Shown piece by piece: positions 23,331-31,358 of a stretch of 64,000 bases of DNA; the first letter of the stretch is position 1; each line of letters starts with the position of its first letter. The notes below the pieces were generated by a model. That model ran no database searches. It was not told where the DNA came from and saw only the letters and a program-made list of their open reading frames with translations. The position numbers were made by a program, and so were the translations under genes. The stretch is from Clostridia bacterium (GTDB taxonomy: Bacteria > Bacillota > Clostridia > Peptostreptococcales > Acidaminobacteraceae): contig JACUUV010000002.1 in NCBI GenBank assembly GCA_014859095.1, positions 62,001 through 126,000 on the forward strand, in the 5' to 3' direction.

Positions 23331-23864
23331 ATGTGGTCAAAAAGCGGACATCGCGGTGATGTGCTGGAAGAACTCTTGCTATACACCAATCAGTACTACC
23401 ACCAGCTGGGGCTGTGTCGCATAGATAAAATCAGCACACCTGTCAAAGTAGTTGAAATCAGCAATACAGGTATGGTCACCAAAGGATTTTTCGAGAAAAA
23501 ATCCACTGTCGACTTCATTGGAATCGTTCAAGGCGTCTTCATCGCATTTGACGCCAAAGAAACAAATCTCAAGAGCCTTCCCCTGGGCAACATACATGAG
23601 CACCAGATCGACTACATGAAGGATGTGGATAAACAAGGTGGCCTCGCATTCATAATCGTACATTTCAAGTTCAACGACACCTATTACCTAGTGCCTTATG
23701 AAACCATCAATGATTTTTTCAACAAAAAGGAAAGAAGATCTATTCCATATAAATCGATGAATCCGGACTTTCAAATCAAAAAAGAGCGCGGTGGCGGTCT
23801 TCTCAACTATATCGAGACGCTAAACGCCTATGTCTCATACAAATCAAAAATCAAGGAGGATTGA
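23331..23864 (+). CDS. recU: Holliday junction resolvase RecU
   Basis: 177 residues from the ATG at 23331, 8 nt after GGAGG; the frame's first ATG at 23316 contains that site. RecU family text includes S-T-V-D-F-I-G-I-V-Q-G, A-F-D-A-K-E-T-N and N-I-H-E-H-Q-I-D-Y-M, with the catalytic D, E and K of the PD-(D/E)xK nuclease fold. It cuts four-way junctions during recombination and segregation in Firmicutes. It lies just downstream of a DnaA-box cluster. Its stop touches the start of the PhzF-like gene (TGA-ATG), so the two are co-transcribed, though not functionally related in an obvious way. Confidence 0.9.
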   Translation: MWSKSGHRGDVLEELLLYTNQYYHQLGLCRIDKISTPVKVVEISNTGMVTKGFFEKKSTVDFIGIVQGVFIAFDAKETNLKSLPLGNIHEHQIDYMKDVDKQGGLAFIIVHFKFNDTYYLVPYETINDFFNKKERRSIPYKSMNPDFQIKKERGGGLLNYIETLNAYVSYKSKIKED

Positions 23865-24743
23865 ATGAACGCATATATCATCAACAGCTTCGTGTACGAA
23901 GAAAAAGGTGGAAATCCTGCAGGTGTTGTAATTCTTGACGATCATACCATGACTGAAGCTACAATGCAGACCATTGCATCTCATTTGGGTTTGTCTGAAA
24001 CCGCATTTATAATGCCATGTGATGATAAGCCCGATTATAAGACCCGATTTTTCACCCCAACTGAGGAGGTTCCCCTCTGCGGTCATGCCACACTTTCGTG
24101 TGCGTACATGCTTTATCGACTTGGAGTCATCAAAAAAAACGATCTCCTGCAACGCACCACCGCAGGAGACCTTGAAATCAAGTTGATGGTCGATTCGGAT
24201 CATGTGAACATCATGATGCGTCAGTCGGAACCCGAGATGATTCCAATATCAATTGAAAATATTCTACGACTTAAAAAATGCTTCGTTTCCAGTGCATTAA
24301 GCCCCTTTCATGAAACATTGCCCATAGAAATATGGAGTACCGGTCTCAAGGACATCATGGTCGGTGTCAAGAATCGTAGTATACTCAATGCTCTGACCCT
24401 TGATTTCGGTCTGCTTTCATCATTATCTGAAGAGCTTGGAGTAGTCGGAGCGCATGTTTTCGCAATCGAATCCGACAAGATATATGCGAGAAACTTCGCC
24501 CCGCTATATGGTATTGATGAAGAGTCGGCCACAGGAACATCGAATGGTGCCTTGACCGCATATATACACCATCATCTTCATAATAAAGAGTCGAATTTTT
24601 TTTCCACCATTATACAAGGTGAATCCATGAATGCCACAAGTTTAATAACCACCCGATCCATCAAGGGTCCGGGTGGTCATGAAATATGGGTGGGAGGTCT
24701 ATGTCACTGGATTAAAACAGTCAATATCCAAACTCTTATTTGA
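23865..24743 (+). CDS. PhzF-family isomerase
   Basis: 292 residues. Typical PhzF/YddE features are N-S-F-V-Y-E-E-K-G-G-N-P-A-G-V-V, L-S-E-T-A-F-I near residue 45 (catalytic Glu), F-F-T-P-T-E-E-V-P-L-C-G-H-A-T and A-R-N-F-A-P-L-Y-G-I-D-E-E-S-A-T-G-T-S-N-G-A-L. The fold is that of diaminopimelate epimerase. Family members act as isomerases; the substrate is unknown in most, and no phenazine genes occur here. It starts immediately after recU and overlaps the convergent 2x[4Fe-4S] gene by 8 nt. Confidence 0.88.
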   Translation: MNAYIINSFVYEEKGGNPAGVVILDDHTMTEATMQTIASHLGLSETAFIMPCDDKPDYKTRFFTPTEEVPLCGHATLSCAYMLYRLGVIKKNDLLQRTTAGDLEIKLMVDSDHVNIMMRQSEPEMIPISIENILRLKKCFVSSALSPFHETLPIEIWSTGLKDIMVGVKNRSILNALTLDFGLLSSLSEELGVVGAHVFAIESDKIYARNFAPLYGIDEESATGTSNGALTAYIHHHLHNKESNFFSTIIQGESMNATSLITTRSIKGPGGHEIWVGGLCHWIKTVNIQTLI

Positions 24744-25485
24744 TTCTTCCATCCGTTGAAATTGTCACTTCGCGATATGGCACTATACATTTTGATTTCA
24801 ACATAGCTTCTTTCACAGCATGGATGATGCCGCTGCAACATGGCACTTCCATGCGGACTACAGTAATACTCTTGATCGAGTTTGCAGTCAATATTTCCGC
24901 AATCTTATCGATATTGTAATTGTTGTCATCCAGTTTTGGACAACCAATTACAGTCACTTTGTCTTTAATGAAATCCCTATGGAAATCGCCATAGGCAAAC
25001 GCCGTACAGTCAGCCGCCACCAATAGGTCGGCATCCTTGAAATAAGGTGCGTTCGGGCTAACAAGCCTAAGTTGGACCGGCCATTGCATCAACTCTGATT
25101 CAATGAATCCAGCCTGCTCTGAAGACTTTTGGGGCACAGTGTTGGTTATGGTCTTTACCGTTTGAAGTTCGAAAGCCGCGATCGGTTTTCTTTCAATGGT
25201 CTTGGCCGCTGATCCTGCACAGCCACAACCCTCTTCACCATGGTCATGAGCTTTTGCTTTGATGTTCTTTCTGCTGTCATCAAACGTATCCGTATCTTTT
25301 TCAACCATGTGTATGGCATCTACCGGACACTTGGGAAGACACATGCCTAGTCCGTCACAATAAGATTCGCTGACGAGTTTCGCCTTGCCATCGATGATTT
25401 CTATCGCACCTTGCATGCAAGCTGTCGCACAAAGTCCACAACCGATACAGGTATCTTCATTGATTTCAATTACATTTCTTTTCAT
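24736..25485 (-). CDS. 2x[4Fe-4S] ferredoxin-domain protein with cysteine-bearing C-terminal domain
   Basis: 249 residues. The N-terminal 60 residues hold two clusters' worth of cysteines: C-I-G-C-G-L-C-A-T-A-C and C-D-G-L-G-M-C-L-P-K-C-P. A His/Cys-rich linker follows (H-D-H-G-E-E-G-C-G-C-A-G). The C-terminal domain (about 125-249) has A-D-C-T-A-F-A, V-I-G-C-P-K-L-D-D and E-V-P-C-C-S-G, suggesting a further metal or thiol site. Similar uncharacterised proteins occur in anaerobes; I do not know the role. It is transcribed toward, and slightly overlaps, the PhzF-like gene, and lies 90 nt upstream of the cysE stop on the same strand. Confidence 0.75.
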   Translation of the reverse strand: MKRNVIEINEDTCIGCGLCATACMQGAIEIIDGKAKLVSESYCDGLGMCLPKCPVDAIHMVEKDTDTFDDSRKNIKAKAHDHGEEGCGCAGSAAKTIERKPIAAFELQTVKTITNTVPQKSSEQAGFIESELMQWPVQLRLVSPNAPYFKDADLLVAADCTAFAYGDFHRDFIKDKVTVIGCPKLDDNNYNIDKIAEILTANSIKSITVVRMEVPCCSGIIHAVKEAMLKSKCIVPYREVTISTDGRIK

Positions 25486-25575
25486 TATATGATCCCTCCA
25501 GAATTTATTCTCACTTTATGTCCTCATCATACACTGAGACTTGGTTTCCTTCGGTAACATATGTTACTTTTCTCA

Positions 25576-26154
25576 TTAAATGACCATATCATTATAGATT
25601 TGAATTTTCTCTTTATACATTTCTATGGGGATCACTGCGCTGTCTCTTCCTCCTATGATCCTTGCAGGAACGCCTACAACTGTTGATTCTGTTCTGGTGT
25701 CTGTGAGCACAACAGATCCTGCTCCGATTTTGCTGCCCGATGCCAGATGGATCGGTCCAAGAATTTTCGCTCCTGCGCCAATGACTACACGATCGCCTAC
25801 GCTTGGATGTCTTTTTCCCTTATCTTTGCCTGTGCCACCAAGGGTCACACCTTGATAAATGGTCACATAATCACCGATGACACAGGTCTCACCAATGACA
25901 ACCCCCATACCATGATCTATGAACAGTGCCTTGCCAATTGTCGCGCCTGGATGTATCTCAATCCCAGTGATCAATCTTGCAAACTGAGATATTAATCTTG
26001 CTAGAAAGAACAATCTGAATCCATGCAACTTGTTTGCCACTCTGTACAGAGCCACCGCATGAACAGTGGGATAAAGGATGACTTCCCAATAACTGTGTGC
26101 AGCAGGATCATTATCTTTGACATTCTTGAAATAGTCTTTTATATTTTCAAACAT
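25576..26154 (-). CDS. cysE: Serine O-acetyltransferase
   Basis: 192 residues from the ATG at 26154 (GGAGG 6 nt upstream). The frame extends 40 codons further into cysK but that part is the shadow of cysK. The hexapeptide-repeat domain is clear: [33 protein letters not shown] and I-G-A-G-A-K-I-L-G. It makes O-acetylserine from serine and acetyl-CoA, the substrate of CysK. It sits 13 nt after cysK in the T-box-controlled operon. The short N-terminal domain is usual for Gram-positive CysE. Confidence 0.95.
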   Translation of the reverse strand: MFENIKDYFKNVKDNDPAAHSYWEVILYPTVHAVALYRVANKLHGFRLFFLARLISQFARLITGIEIHPGATIGKALFIDHGMGVVIGETCVIGDYVTIYQGVTLGGTGKDKGKRHPSVGDRVVIGAGAKILGPIHLASGSKIGAGSVVLTDTRTESTVVGVPARIIGGRDSAVIPIEMYKEKIQIYNDMVI

Positions 26155-26167
26155 GATTGCCTCCATC

Positions 26168-27079
26168 TTAATTGTTGAACACTTGGTTGGATATATATTT
26201 GTCGCCGTTGTCCGGGGATACCGTAAGAACAGTCTTTCCTGTTCCCAATCTCTTTGCCACCTTGAGTGAGGCAACTACTGCCGCTCCTGATGAAATTCCG
26301 AGGAAAAGACCCTCTTCATCCAAAAGTCTTTTGGTCATGATGAAGGATTCCTCACTGTTTACTGTGATAATTTCATCATATAGATCCACATCTAGGATTG
26401 CGGGGACAAAACCTGCACCGATTCCCTGAATTTTATGTGGCCCGGGAGTACCACCAGATAGCACTTTCGATTCTTCCGGCTCTACAGCAAAAATTTGAGT
26501 GGTTACCATTTTCTCTCTTAACTTTCGACCGACCCCGGTGATTGTGCCTCCAGTCCCCACAGTTGCGACGAATGCGTCCAGTTGTTTGAAATCTTCAAGA
26601 ATTTCCTCAGCAGTGGTTTCATAGTGAATTTCACTGTTGTATTTGTTTTTAAATTGTTGGGGCATGTAATATCCATCCTCTTCGGACATTTTGGTTGCTT
26701 CATTGATTGCTCCGGTCATTCCTTTGGTTCCATCTGTAAGGATCAAATCCGCACCATAGGATTTTATGATATTGCGGCGCTCAACACTCATCGTCTCTGG
26801 CATGACAATCACAACTCTGTACCCTTTCATCTTACCGATCAAAGCAAGCGCTATTCCAGTGTTGCCGCTCGTTGGTTCGACAATGGTCATTCCCGGTTTC
26901 AAAAGGCCATCACGCTCCGCCCCACCAATCATTCCATAGGCAGCTCTGACTTTGACACTCCCTGTGAGGTTGAAGCCTTCAAGCTTAACATATACATCAG
27001 CCATATCCGGATCGACTACTTTATTCAGTTTGACTACAGGTGTTTTACCAATCAATTCAATCGAATTATTAAATTTCAT
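26168..27079 (-). CDS. cysK: O-acetylserine sulfhydrylase (cysteine synthase)
   Basis: 303 residues, normal length. The PLP lysine lies in [10 protein letters not shown] (most relatives have D after the Lys; here it is V). The asparagine loop [11 protein letters not shown] and the phosphate-binding G-T-G-G-T-I-T-G are intact, and S-S-G-A-A lies near the C-terminus. It joins sulfide to O-acetylserine. It is the first gene of cysK-cysE and is preceded by a T-box leader, so expression should rise when an uncharged tRNA, presumably tRNA-Cys, accumulates. Confidence 0.94.
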   Translation of the reverse strand: MKFNNSIELIGKTPVVKLNKVVDPDMADVYVKLEGFNLTGSVKVRAAYGMIGGAERDGLLKPGMTIVEPTSGNTGIALALIGKMKGYRVVIVMPETMSVERRNIIKSYGADLILTDGTKGMTGAINEATKMSEEDGYYMPQQFKNKYNSEIHYETTAEEILEDFKQLDAFVATVGTGGTITGVGRKLREKMVTTQIFAVEPEESKVLSGGTPGPHKIQGIGAGFVPAILDVDLYDEIITVNSEESFIMTKRLLDEEGLFLGISSGAAVVASLKVAKRLGTGKTVLTVSPDNGDKYISNQVFNN

Positions 27080-27109
27080 AATTTACCATCCTTTATATTT
27101 TTATGATAC

Positions 27110-27345
27110 AAAAAAAACCCCGTCTCTTTGTCAAGAGACGAAGCTATACTCCGCGGTTCCACTCTAATTGAAATATCCACTCTTCGAGCACACCATGCTC
27201 TATCTCAATAACGGGAGAAACCCGGTGCAGCCTACTAGACTTCGGTACACAGTTCCGAAGGGCACTTCGAATCACTTTGACTAAAAACCTTTCACCAATG
27301 GTTTTCTCTCTGCTAAGTCTACGGTAAATCTACTTTCCTTCTTCA
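27110..27345 (-). ncRNA. T-box riboswitch leader of cysK-cysE
   Basis: On the minus strand the T-box core AGAGTGGAACCGCGGA (about 27148-27163) is followed by a terminator stem CGTCTCTT/AAGAGACG and a run of eight T, ending 30-odd nt before cysK. Upstream lies a long structured region with the AGTAGA-type motif of stem I. TGC triplets are present in the 3' side of the leader but I could not fix the specifier by eye; Cys is inferred from the genes. Confidence 0.92.
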
Positions 27346-27379
27346 TAACATTTGAATTGTTTGTTCAATTCCCACTAAT

Positions 27380-27430
27380 CTAGTACGAATTAATTAACCT
27401 AATTGTACTAGATGAATTTATATCTGTCAA
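27380..27430 (-). promoter_or_regulatory. Promoter and operator-like repeat of the cysK T-box operon
   Basis: On the minus strand TTGACA (27425-27430), 17-bp spacer, TACAAT (27402-27407). A perfect repeat CTAGTAC (27380-27386)/GTACTAG (27405-27411) covers the -10 and the start of transcription, a candidate binding site for the divergent LysR protein or another regulator. Confidence 0.7.
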
Positions 27431-27534
27431 TAATAATTTTAGAGTTTTTCGTCAAAATTCATTGTTAAAAAAATAACTTTCATTGTATTAATTTTTGTAA
27501 AGTTGTGTTAAAATATTTTCACAGAGGTGATTTT

Positions 27535-28455
27535 ATGGATTTTAGACAACTTGAAGCATTTGTGAATGTGGCAAAATATAAGAATTTTTCCAAAGCTGGT
27601 AAAGCTCTTTATTTATCTCAACCCACAATCAGTCTTCATATATCCAATTTGGAAAAAGAATTATCCGTTTCATTATTTGATCGAACATCCAAAGAAGTGA
27701 ATCTCACACCTTCCGGGAAAGAATTTTTGACATACGCACTGGATATGATCAACATGAAAAATAAAGCCCTCCATCATATAATAGCATCAGAAAATACTAT
27801 CTCGGGATCTATTCATATATCTACATCAACCACGCCAAATCTTGTTCTTCTGCCAAGGGCGATCAAAGCTTTCCAACAATTGAATACAGATGTCAAATTC
27901 ATAATCGAGGAAAAAAGCTCCACCTTGATTCTTGAAGATGTCTGCTCACTCAACTCCGATATAGGTTTGGTGGGAATGAAAGTCGAAAGCGACCGTTTCC
28001 TCTCCACACATCTATTTGATGACGAGTTGGTATTTATCTGTTCAAAAGACGCCCCACTTGATGGTGTGGTTGAAATAAAGGATTTGGAAGGTTATAATTT
28101 CATCGGCAGGACAGATCAATCCGCCACAAGAGTGGATTTGGAGCGCGCTATGGTGGAACAAGGCATAGATGTCTCAATGCTTGAAAACATCATAGAAATC
28201 GACAATATGAATTTGACGTTGTCACTCGTAGCAGAGAATGTTGGCATCTCTTATATGTCAAAAAGCATTTTTAACTGCTATAGAAATTTCATCAATATCA
28301 AAGATTTTCAAATTAGGGGACTCAATATCACCAGACACATCTATCTCCTCACAAATAGACGTCGGACACTGTCCCTTGCGGTAGAGGACTTTGTGGAACT
28401 TCTCAAAACCATGGAGAAACCTGCGATTTTACCCTTTAATGATCTTCATAAATAG
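27535..28455 (+). CDS. LysR-family transcriptional regulator
   Basis: 306 residues from the ATG at 27535 (AGAGGTG upstream); the frame start at 27505 is ignored for lack of a site. The N-terminal winged helix is typical (M-D-F-R-Q-L-E-A-F-V-N-V-A, S-K-A-G-K-A-L-Y-L-S-Q-P-T-I-S-L-H-I-S-N-L-E), followed by an effector-binding domain. It is transcribed away from cysK-cysE, the usual layout for a regulator of the neighbouring promoter. The N-terminus resembles the LysR group associated with selenium metabolism in Clostridia, interesting given the selenoprotein nearby, but I cannot confirm that subgroup. Confidence 0.88.
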   Translation: MDFRQLEAFVNVAKYKNFSKAGKALYLSQPTISLHISNLEKELSVSLFDRTSKEVNLTPSGKEFLTYALDMINMKNKALHHIIASENTISGSIHISTSTTPNLVLLPRAIKAFQQLNTDVKFIIEEKSSTLILEDVCSLNSDIGLVGMKVESDRFLSTHLFDDELVFICSKDAPLDGVVEIKDLEGYNFIGRTDQSATRVDLERAMVEQGIDVSMLENIIEIDNMNLTLSLVAENVGISYMSKSIFNCYRNFINIKDFQIRGLNITRHIYLLTNRRRTLSLAVEDFVELLKTMEKPAILPFNDLHK

Positions 28456-28827
28456 TTTTCTCTTTCTCGGCCCATCGAATTCGCAAAGGAATACAGATTG
28501 AAACATACCGAGTTCGAGTCTGCCGTCATCAATTATGAGTGTGACTGAATTTCCAAATAACGATGCCTTGACATTGGCAGAGCTGTTGCCCTCAATATGC
28601 GTGTATTTGCCTTCTCTTGGTACCAGTTCTTCCATCTCGACCATCACGTCGTTTTGGACACCCTCATCATAATTCTTGCTGAGTGTAATAGCCGCAGTGG
28701 TATGAGGTACTGTAATGACAATGATGCCGTGTAAAATTTCACTTCTTTGAATAAACGTCTTAATTTCCTTTTGAACTTCAACCATTTCGTTTTTTTCTGT
28801 TGTTTTAATTTCAATCGATTCAAACAT
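28429..28827 (-). CDS. YjbQ/UPF0047 family protein
   Basis: 132 residues from the ATG at 28827, 5 nt after AGGTGGGC. Characteristic text is H-G-I-I-V-I-T-V-P-H-T-T-A-A-I-T-L, H-I-E-G-N-S-S-A-N-V-K-A-S and the L-G-M-F-Q-S-V-F-L-C-E-F-D-G-P-R end. The family is annotated as secondary thiamine-phosphate synthase, from a weak activity in E. coli YjbQ. Its physiological role is uncertain. It overlaps the end of the convergent LysR gene by 27 nt. Its ribosome binding site lies in the 3' arm of a strong hairpin. Confidence 0.87.
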   Translation of the reverse strand: MFESIEIKTTEKNEMVEVQKEIKTFIQRSEILHGIIVITVPHTTAAITLSKNYDEGVQNDVMVEMEELVPREGKYTHIEGNSSANVKASLFGNSVTLIIDDGRLELGMFQSVFLCEFDGPRKRKLFMKIIKG

Positions 28828-28828
28828 A

Positions 28829-28882
28829 AAGCCCACCTCCAACCAGTATATATCTTATATATACGGTCGATCAGGTGGGCTT
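28829..28882 (-). promoter_or_regulatory. Hairpin sequestering the yjbQ-like ribosome binding site
   Basis: 10-bp perfect arms AAGCCCACCT (28873-28882 on the minus strand) and AGGTGGGCTT (28829-28838), the latter containing the ribosome binding site 2-9 nt before the ATG. Inside is a second perfect 8-bp hairpin GTATATAT/ATATATAC (28846-28864). There is no T-tract, so it is not a terminator. Confidence 0.65.
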
Positions 28883-28895
28883 AAACATTTATCGA

Positions 28896-29306
28896 CTACT
28901 TCAGTTCAATCTCTCCGGTTTTTACACGCTGAATCAATTCCTCAACTTTTAGTCTGATCAATTCACGGGTTTCCCTGAATCCTTCAATCGGGCCACCGGA
29001 TGGATCGTTGAGTCCCCAATCTTCTGCATGTTGGTTCGGTACGAAAGGACAAACCACATTGCAACCCATGGTAATGAGCAGATCGAGCTCACTAGGTATG
29101 TCACTGAGAAGTTTAGGTTTATGTTCACTCATATCCACACCAACTTCCTCCATGACCTGGACAGCAAGCGGTTTGACTTCTGGGTAATCTTCAGTACCTG
29201 CAGAATACACATCGAAGATTTCACTACCCAGTTTTTTTGTCCAACCTTCCGCCATTTGGCTTCTACAAGAATTGTGAACACACACAAATGCTACTTTATA
29301 TTTCAT
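28896..29306 (-). CDS. arsC: Arsenate reductase, thioredoxin-coupled type
   Basis: 136 residues with the low-molecular-weight phosphatase fold. The P-loop is C-V-H-N-S-C-R-S (nucleophile Cys9, plus Cys14), and the resolving pair is in M-G-C-N-V-V-C-P. L-N-D-P-S-G supplies the general acid Asp. It reduces arsenate to arsenite, which Acr3 then exports. It is the third gene of arsR-acr3-arsC, 17 nt after acr3. Confidence 0.94.
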   Translation of the reverse strand: MKYKVAFVCVHNSCRSQMAEGWTKKLGSEIFDVYSAGTEDYPEVKPLAVQVMEEVGVDMSEHKPKLLSDIPSELDLLITMGCNVVCPFVPNQHAEDWGLNDPSGGPIEGFRETRELIRLKVEELIQRVKTGEIELK

Positions 29307-29323
29307 ATGAATCTCCTTTCAGA

Positions 29324-30385
29324 TCAGGCAGTCTTAAACCAGCCTTTTGTCTTATTGGCAATCTTTACCAGTGTCAACATAACCGGAACTTCCACCAATA
29401 CTCCTACAACAGTGGCAAGAGTAGCTCCAGATGTCAAACCGAATAACGAAATCGCAACGGCTACAGCAAGTTCAAAGAAATTGCTTGCACCGATCATGGC
29501 TGCCGGTGCAGCTATCTCATGCGGTAATTTCCATACTCTTGACCATACATAGGCTACTGTGAATATCAGAAAAGTCTGTATGGTCAGTGGAATTGCAATC
29601 AATAGAATGTGACCAGGGTTACTTAAAATGATTTCTCCTTGGAATGAAAAGATAATGATGAGTGTCAAAAGCAATCCAATGATTGTGGTTTTGTCGAATT
29701 TCTTTAGAAAGACATTTTCAAAATATTCCATTCCCTTATTTTTGATTACAATTCTACGTGAAATATACCCAAAGAAAAGCGGAATGACAACAAATAGTGC
29801 AACGGATAAAAATAGTGTGTCATATGGTACTGTCACATCTGTCACTCCCAGCAAAAAAGCAACTATTGGAGCAAATAACACGAGAAGGATCAAATCGTTT
29901 ACAGCAACTTGAACCACTGTATATGCGGGGTCTCCTTTGGTGAGGTGACTCCATACAAAAACCATTGCCGTACAGGGTGCCGCGCCAAGCAACACCGCTC
30001 CTGCCAGATATTCATTGGCAAGGGATTCACCGATCCATGGTGCGAAGAGCACTTTCAAAAAAAATGCTGCGATGATGTACATGGTGAAAGGTTTGATCAA
30101 CCAGTTGGTCACACAAGTGACCGTCAAACCCTTCGGTTTTTTTGTGGCATTGACAATACTGGAAAAGTCAACTTTCAGCATCATAGGATAAATCATGAGC
30201 CAGATCAGTATCGCAACAGGAATTGAGACATTGGCATATTCAAATCTGCTTAGTGTCTCCGGAATCATTGGGAGAAATCTTCCTATGGCAACACCGACCA
30301 CAATACATAGTGCCACCCACACCGATAAGTATTTCCCAAATATACCCATCTCATCTTTGACTGACAAATCTTTGATTTCTGACAT
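29324..30385 (-). CDS. acr3: Arsenite efflux permease Acr3
   Basis: 353 residues, about ten hydrophobic helices. The conserved cysteine motif G-A-A-P-C-T-A-M-V-F-V-W-S is in place, as are N-W-L-I-K-P-F in helix 3 to 4 and I-G-A-S-N-F-F-E-L-A-V-A near the end. It exports arsenite from the cell. It starts 2 nt after arsR, with ribosome binding site AGGAGG inside the end of arsR. Confidence 0.94.
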   Translation of the reverse strand: MSEIKDLSVKDEMGIFGKYLSVWVALCIVVGVAIGRFLPMIPETLSRFEYANVSIPVAILIWLMIYPMMLKVDFSSIVNATKKPKGLTVTCVTNWLIKPFTMYIIAAFFLKVLFAPWIGESLANEYLAGAVLLGAAPCTAMVFVWSHLTKGDPAYTVVQVAVNDLILLVLFAPIVAFLLGVTDVTVPYDTLFLSVALFVVIPLFFGYISRRIVIKNKGMEYFENVFLKKFDKTTIIGLLLTLIIIFSFQGEIILSNPGHILLIAIPLTIQTFLIFTVAYVWSRVWKLPHEIAAPAAMIGASNFFELAVAVAISLFGLTSGATLATVVGVLVEVPVMLTLVKIANKTKGWFKTA

Positions 30386-30387
30386 TT

Positions 30388-30783
30388 TTATGCCTCCTTC
30401 TCTAAATGAATCTCAATTTCTCTTAACACATAGTCTTTGTCATTGGCGATATACTGACAATTCAGACCTTTTTTCGTATAAATTTCAAGCCTTTGCAAAT
30501 CATTGATGAAGGATTCGCCTTTCTGGAAACCTTCCTTCAAAAACAAATACAACTCTCGATTCAACTTGATAAAGTCATCCGATATCTTGTAGTGCACCCA
30601 TTGTGCATCTTTTTCAGAGGATAGTATCCCCACTGCCCTCAATTTGCTTAGGTGTCTAGAAGCATTGGACTGGGACATCCCAAGCAGTACTTCTATTTCA
30701 CAGACGCACAACGCTTTATGGTCCAGTACATTTAAAAGTCTCAATCTATTTTCATCACCAAGTGCTTTGAACAGCTCTGTCAT
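30388..30783 (-). CDS. arsR: ArsR-family arsenic-responsive repressor
   Basis: 131 residues from the ATG at 30783 (GGGAGG upstream). The frame extends 10 codons further but that part overlaps the operator. A winged helix has the arsenite-binding pair in A-L-C-V-C-E-I and the recognition helix M-S-Q-S-N-A-S-R-H-L-S-K-L. The C-terminal extension with L-N-C-Q-Y may give a third thiol. It heads the arsenic operon and should repress it through the palindrome just upstream. Confidence 0.92.
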   Translation of the reverse strand: MTELFKALGDENRLRLLNVLDHKALCVCEIEVLLGMSQSNASRHLSKLRAVGILSSEKDAQWVHYKISDDFIKLNRELYLFLKEGFQKGESFINDLQRLEIYTKKGLNCQYIANDKDYVLREIEIHLEKEA

Positions 30784-30800
30784 ATCAACCTCCCGCATGT

Positions 30801-30860
30801 TATATGAGTACATTCGAATATGCTCATATACATTATCTCAGAGTTTTATTCATTTTGCAA
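30801..30860 (-). promoter_or_regulatory. ars promoter and ArsR operator
   Basis: On the minus strand TTGCAA (30855-30860), 17-bp spacer, GATAAT (30832-30837). A 30-bp palindrome at 30801-30830 is centred on TTCGAA with outer arms TATATGAG/CTCATATA; 13 of 15 pairs match. It lies directly after the -10, where bound ArsR would block transcription. Confidence 0.8.
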
Positions 30861-30980
30861 TAAAAAAATCATATGCGATTTTGCCTTCATACACAAAATA
30901 GGCATCTGAGACAGTCTGACGATCAACTATGCATTCTCTTTTATTTGTTTCTTCATCTATATGGGGAATTTATAAACCAT
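30850..30980 (-). pseudogene. Small unknown ORF with a one-base frameshift
   Basis: An ATG at 30980 has an excellent ribosome binding site (GAAGGAGG, 4 nt upstream) and reads M-V-Y-K-F-P before stopping at a TAG. Adding one base at the run of four C would continue into the open frame H-I-D-E-E-T-N-K-R-E-C-I-V-D, then S-D-A-Y-F-V-Y-E-G-K-I-A-Y-D and on to a TGA at 30850, giving about 43 residues. I recognise no family. It may be a decayed gene, a sequencing error in the C run, or chance. The ars -35 overlaps its end. The rest of the 30784-31118 gap holds only the ars and acpP control sites. Confidence 0.35.
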
Positions 30981-31023
30981 GTTTCCTCCTTCTATCATGA
31001 ACCTATTAACTTTTTATACTCAA

Positions 31024-31075
31024 TTATAAACAATTTATAAAAGCCCTTGATTCATCATTTTTATTATCTTATACT
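31024..31075 (+). promoter_or_regulatory. Promoter of the fatty-acid operon with upstream inverted repeat
   Basis: -35 TTGATT (31047-31052), 17-bp spacer, -10 TATACT (31070-31075). A perfect repeat TTATAAA (31024-31030)/TTTATAA (31034-31040) lies just upstream of the -35 and is a candidate regulator site. Confidence 0.65.
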
Positions 31076-31118
31076 TTGATTGTTCTAGTGACGTTTAACG
31101 ATTTTAGGAGGAATTAAA

Positions 31119-31343
31119 ATGAGTTTTGAAAAAGTAAAAGCACTTTTAGTAGAAGAGTTGGACTTAGATGAAAATGAAGTAACACTTGAAAGCAACATCC
31201 GTGAAGACCTTGGAGCCGATTCACTTGATATGGTAGATTTGATTATGTCTATTGAAGATGCATTCGATATCAAAGTTGAGGAAAGTGACACTGCTTCCAT
31301 TAAAACAGTTGGAGATATTGTCAGCTACATCGAAAAAAAATAA
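31119..31343 (+). CDS. acpP: Acyl carrier protein
   Basis: 74 residues, acidic, with the phosphopantetheine attachment motif L-G-A-D-S-L-D-M-V-D. It carries growing acyl chains for the Fab enzymes encoded directly downstream. AGGAGG precedes the ATG. A hairpin with a short T-rich tail follows, which may let acpP be transcribed more than the rest of the operon. Confidence 0.96.
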   Translation: MSFEKVKALLVEELDLDENEVTLESNIREDLGADSLDMVDLIMSIEDAFDIKVEESDTASIKTVGDIVSYIEKK

Positions 31344-31358
31344 TGAAATGAACACCCT

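Noticed and set aside
23865..24743. Phenazine biosynthesis gene
   Set aside because: The PhzF fold is widespread in isomerases of unknown substrate and no other phz gene is nearby.
27140..27345. tRNA-like fold upstream of cysK
   Set aside because: The AGAGTGGAACCGCGGA core plus a terminator identifies a T-box leader, not a tRNA gene.
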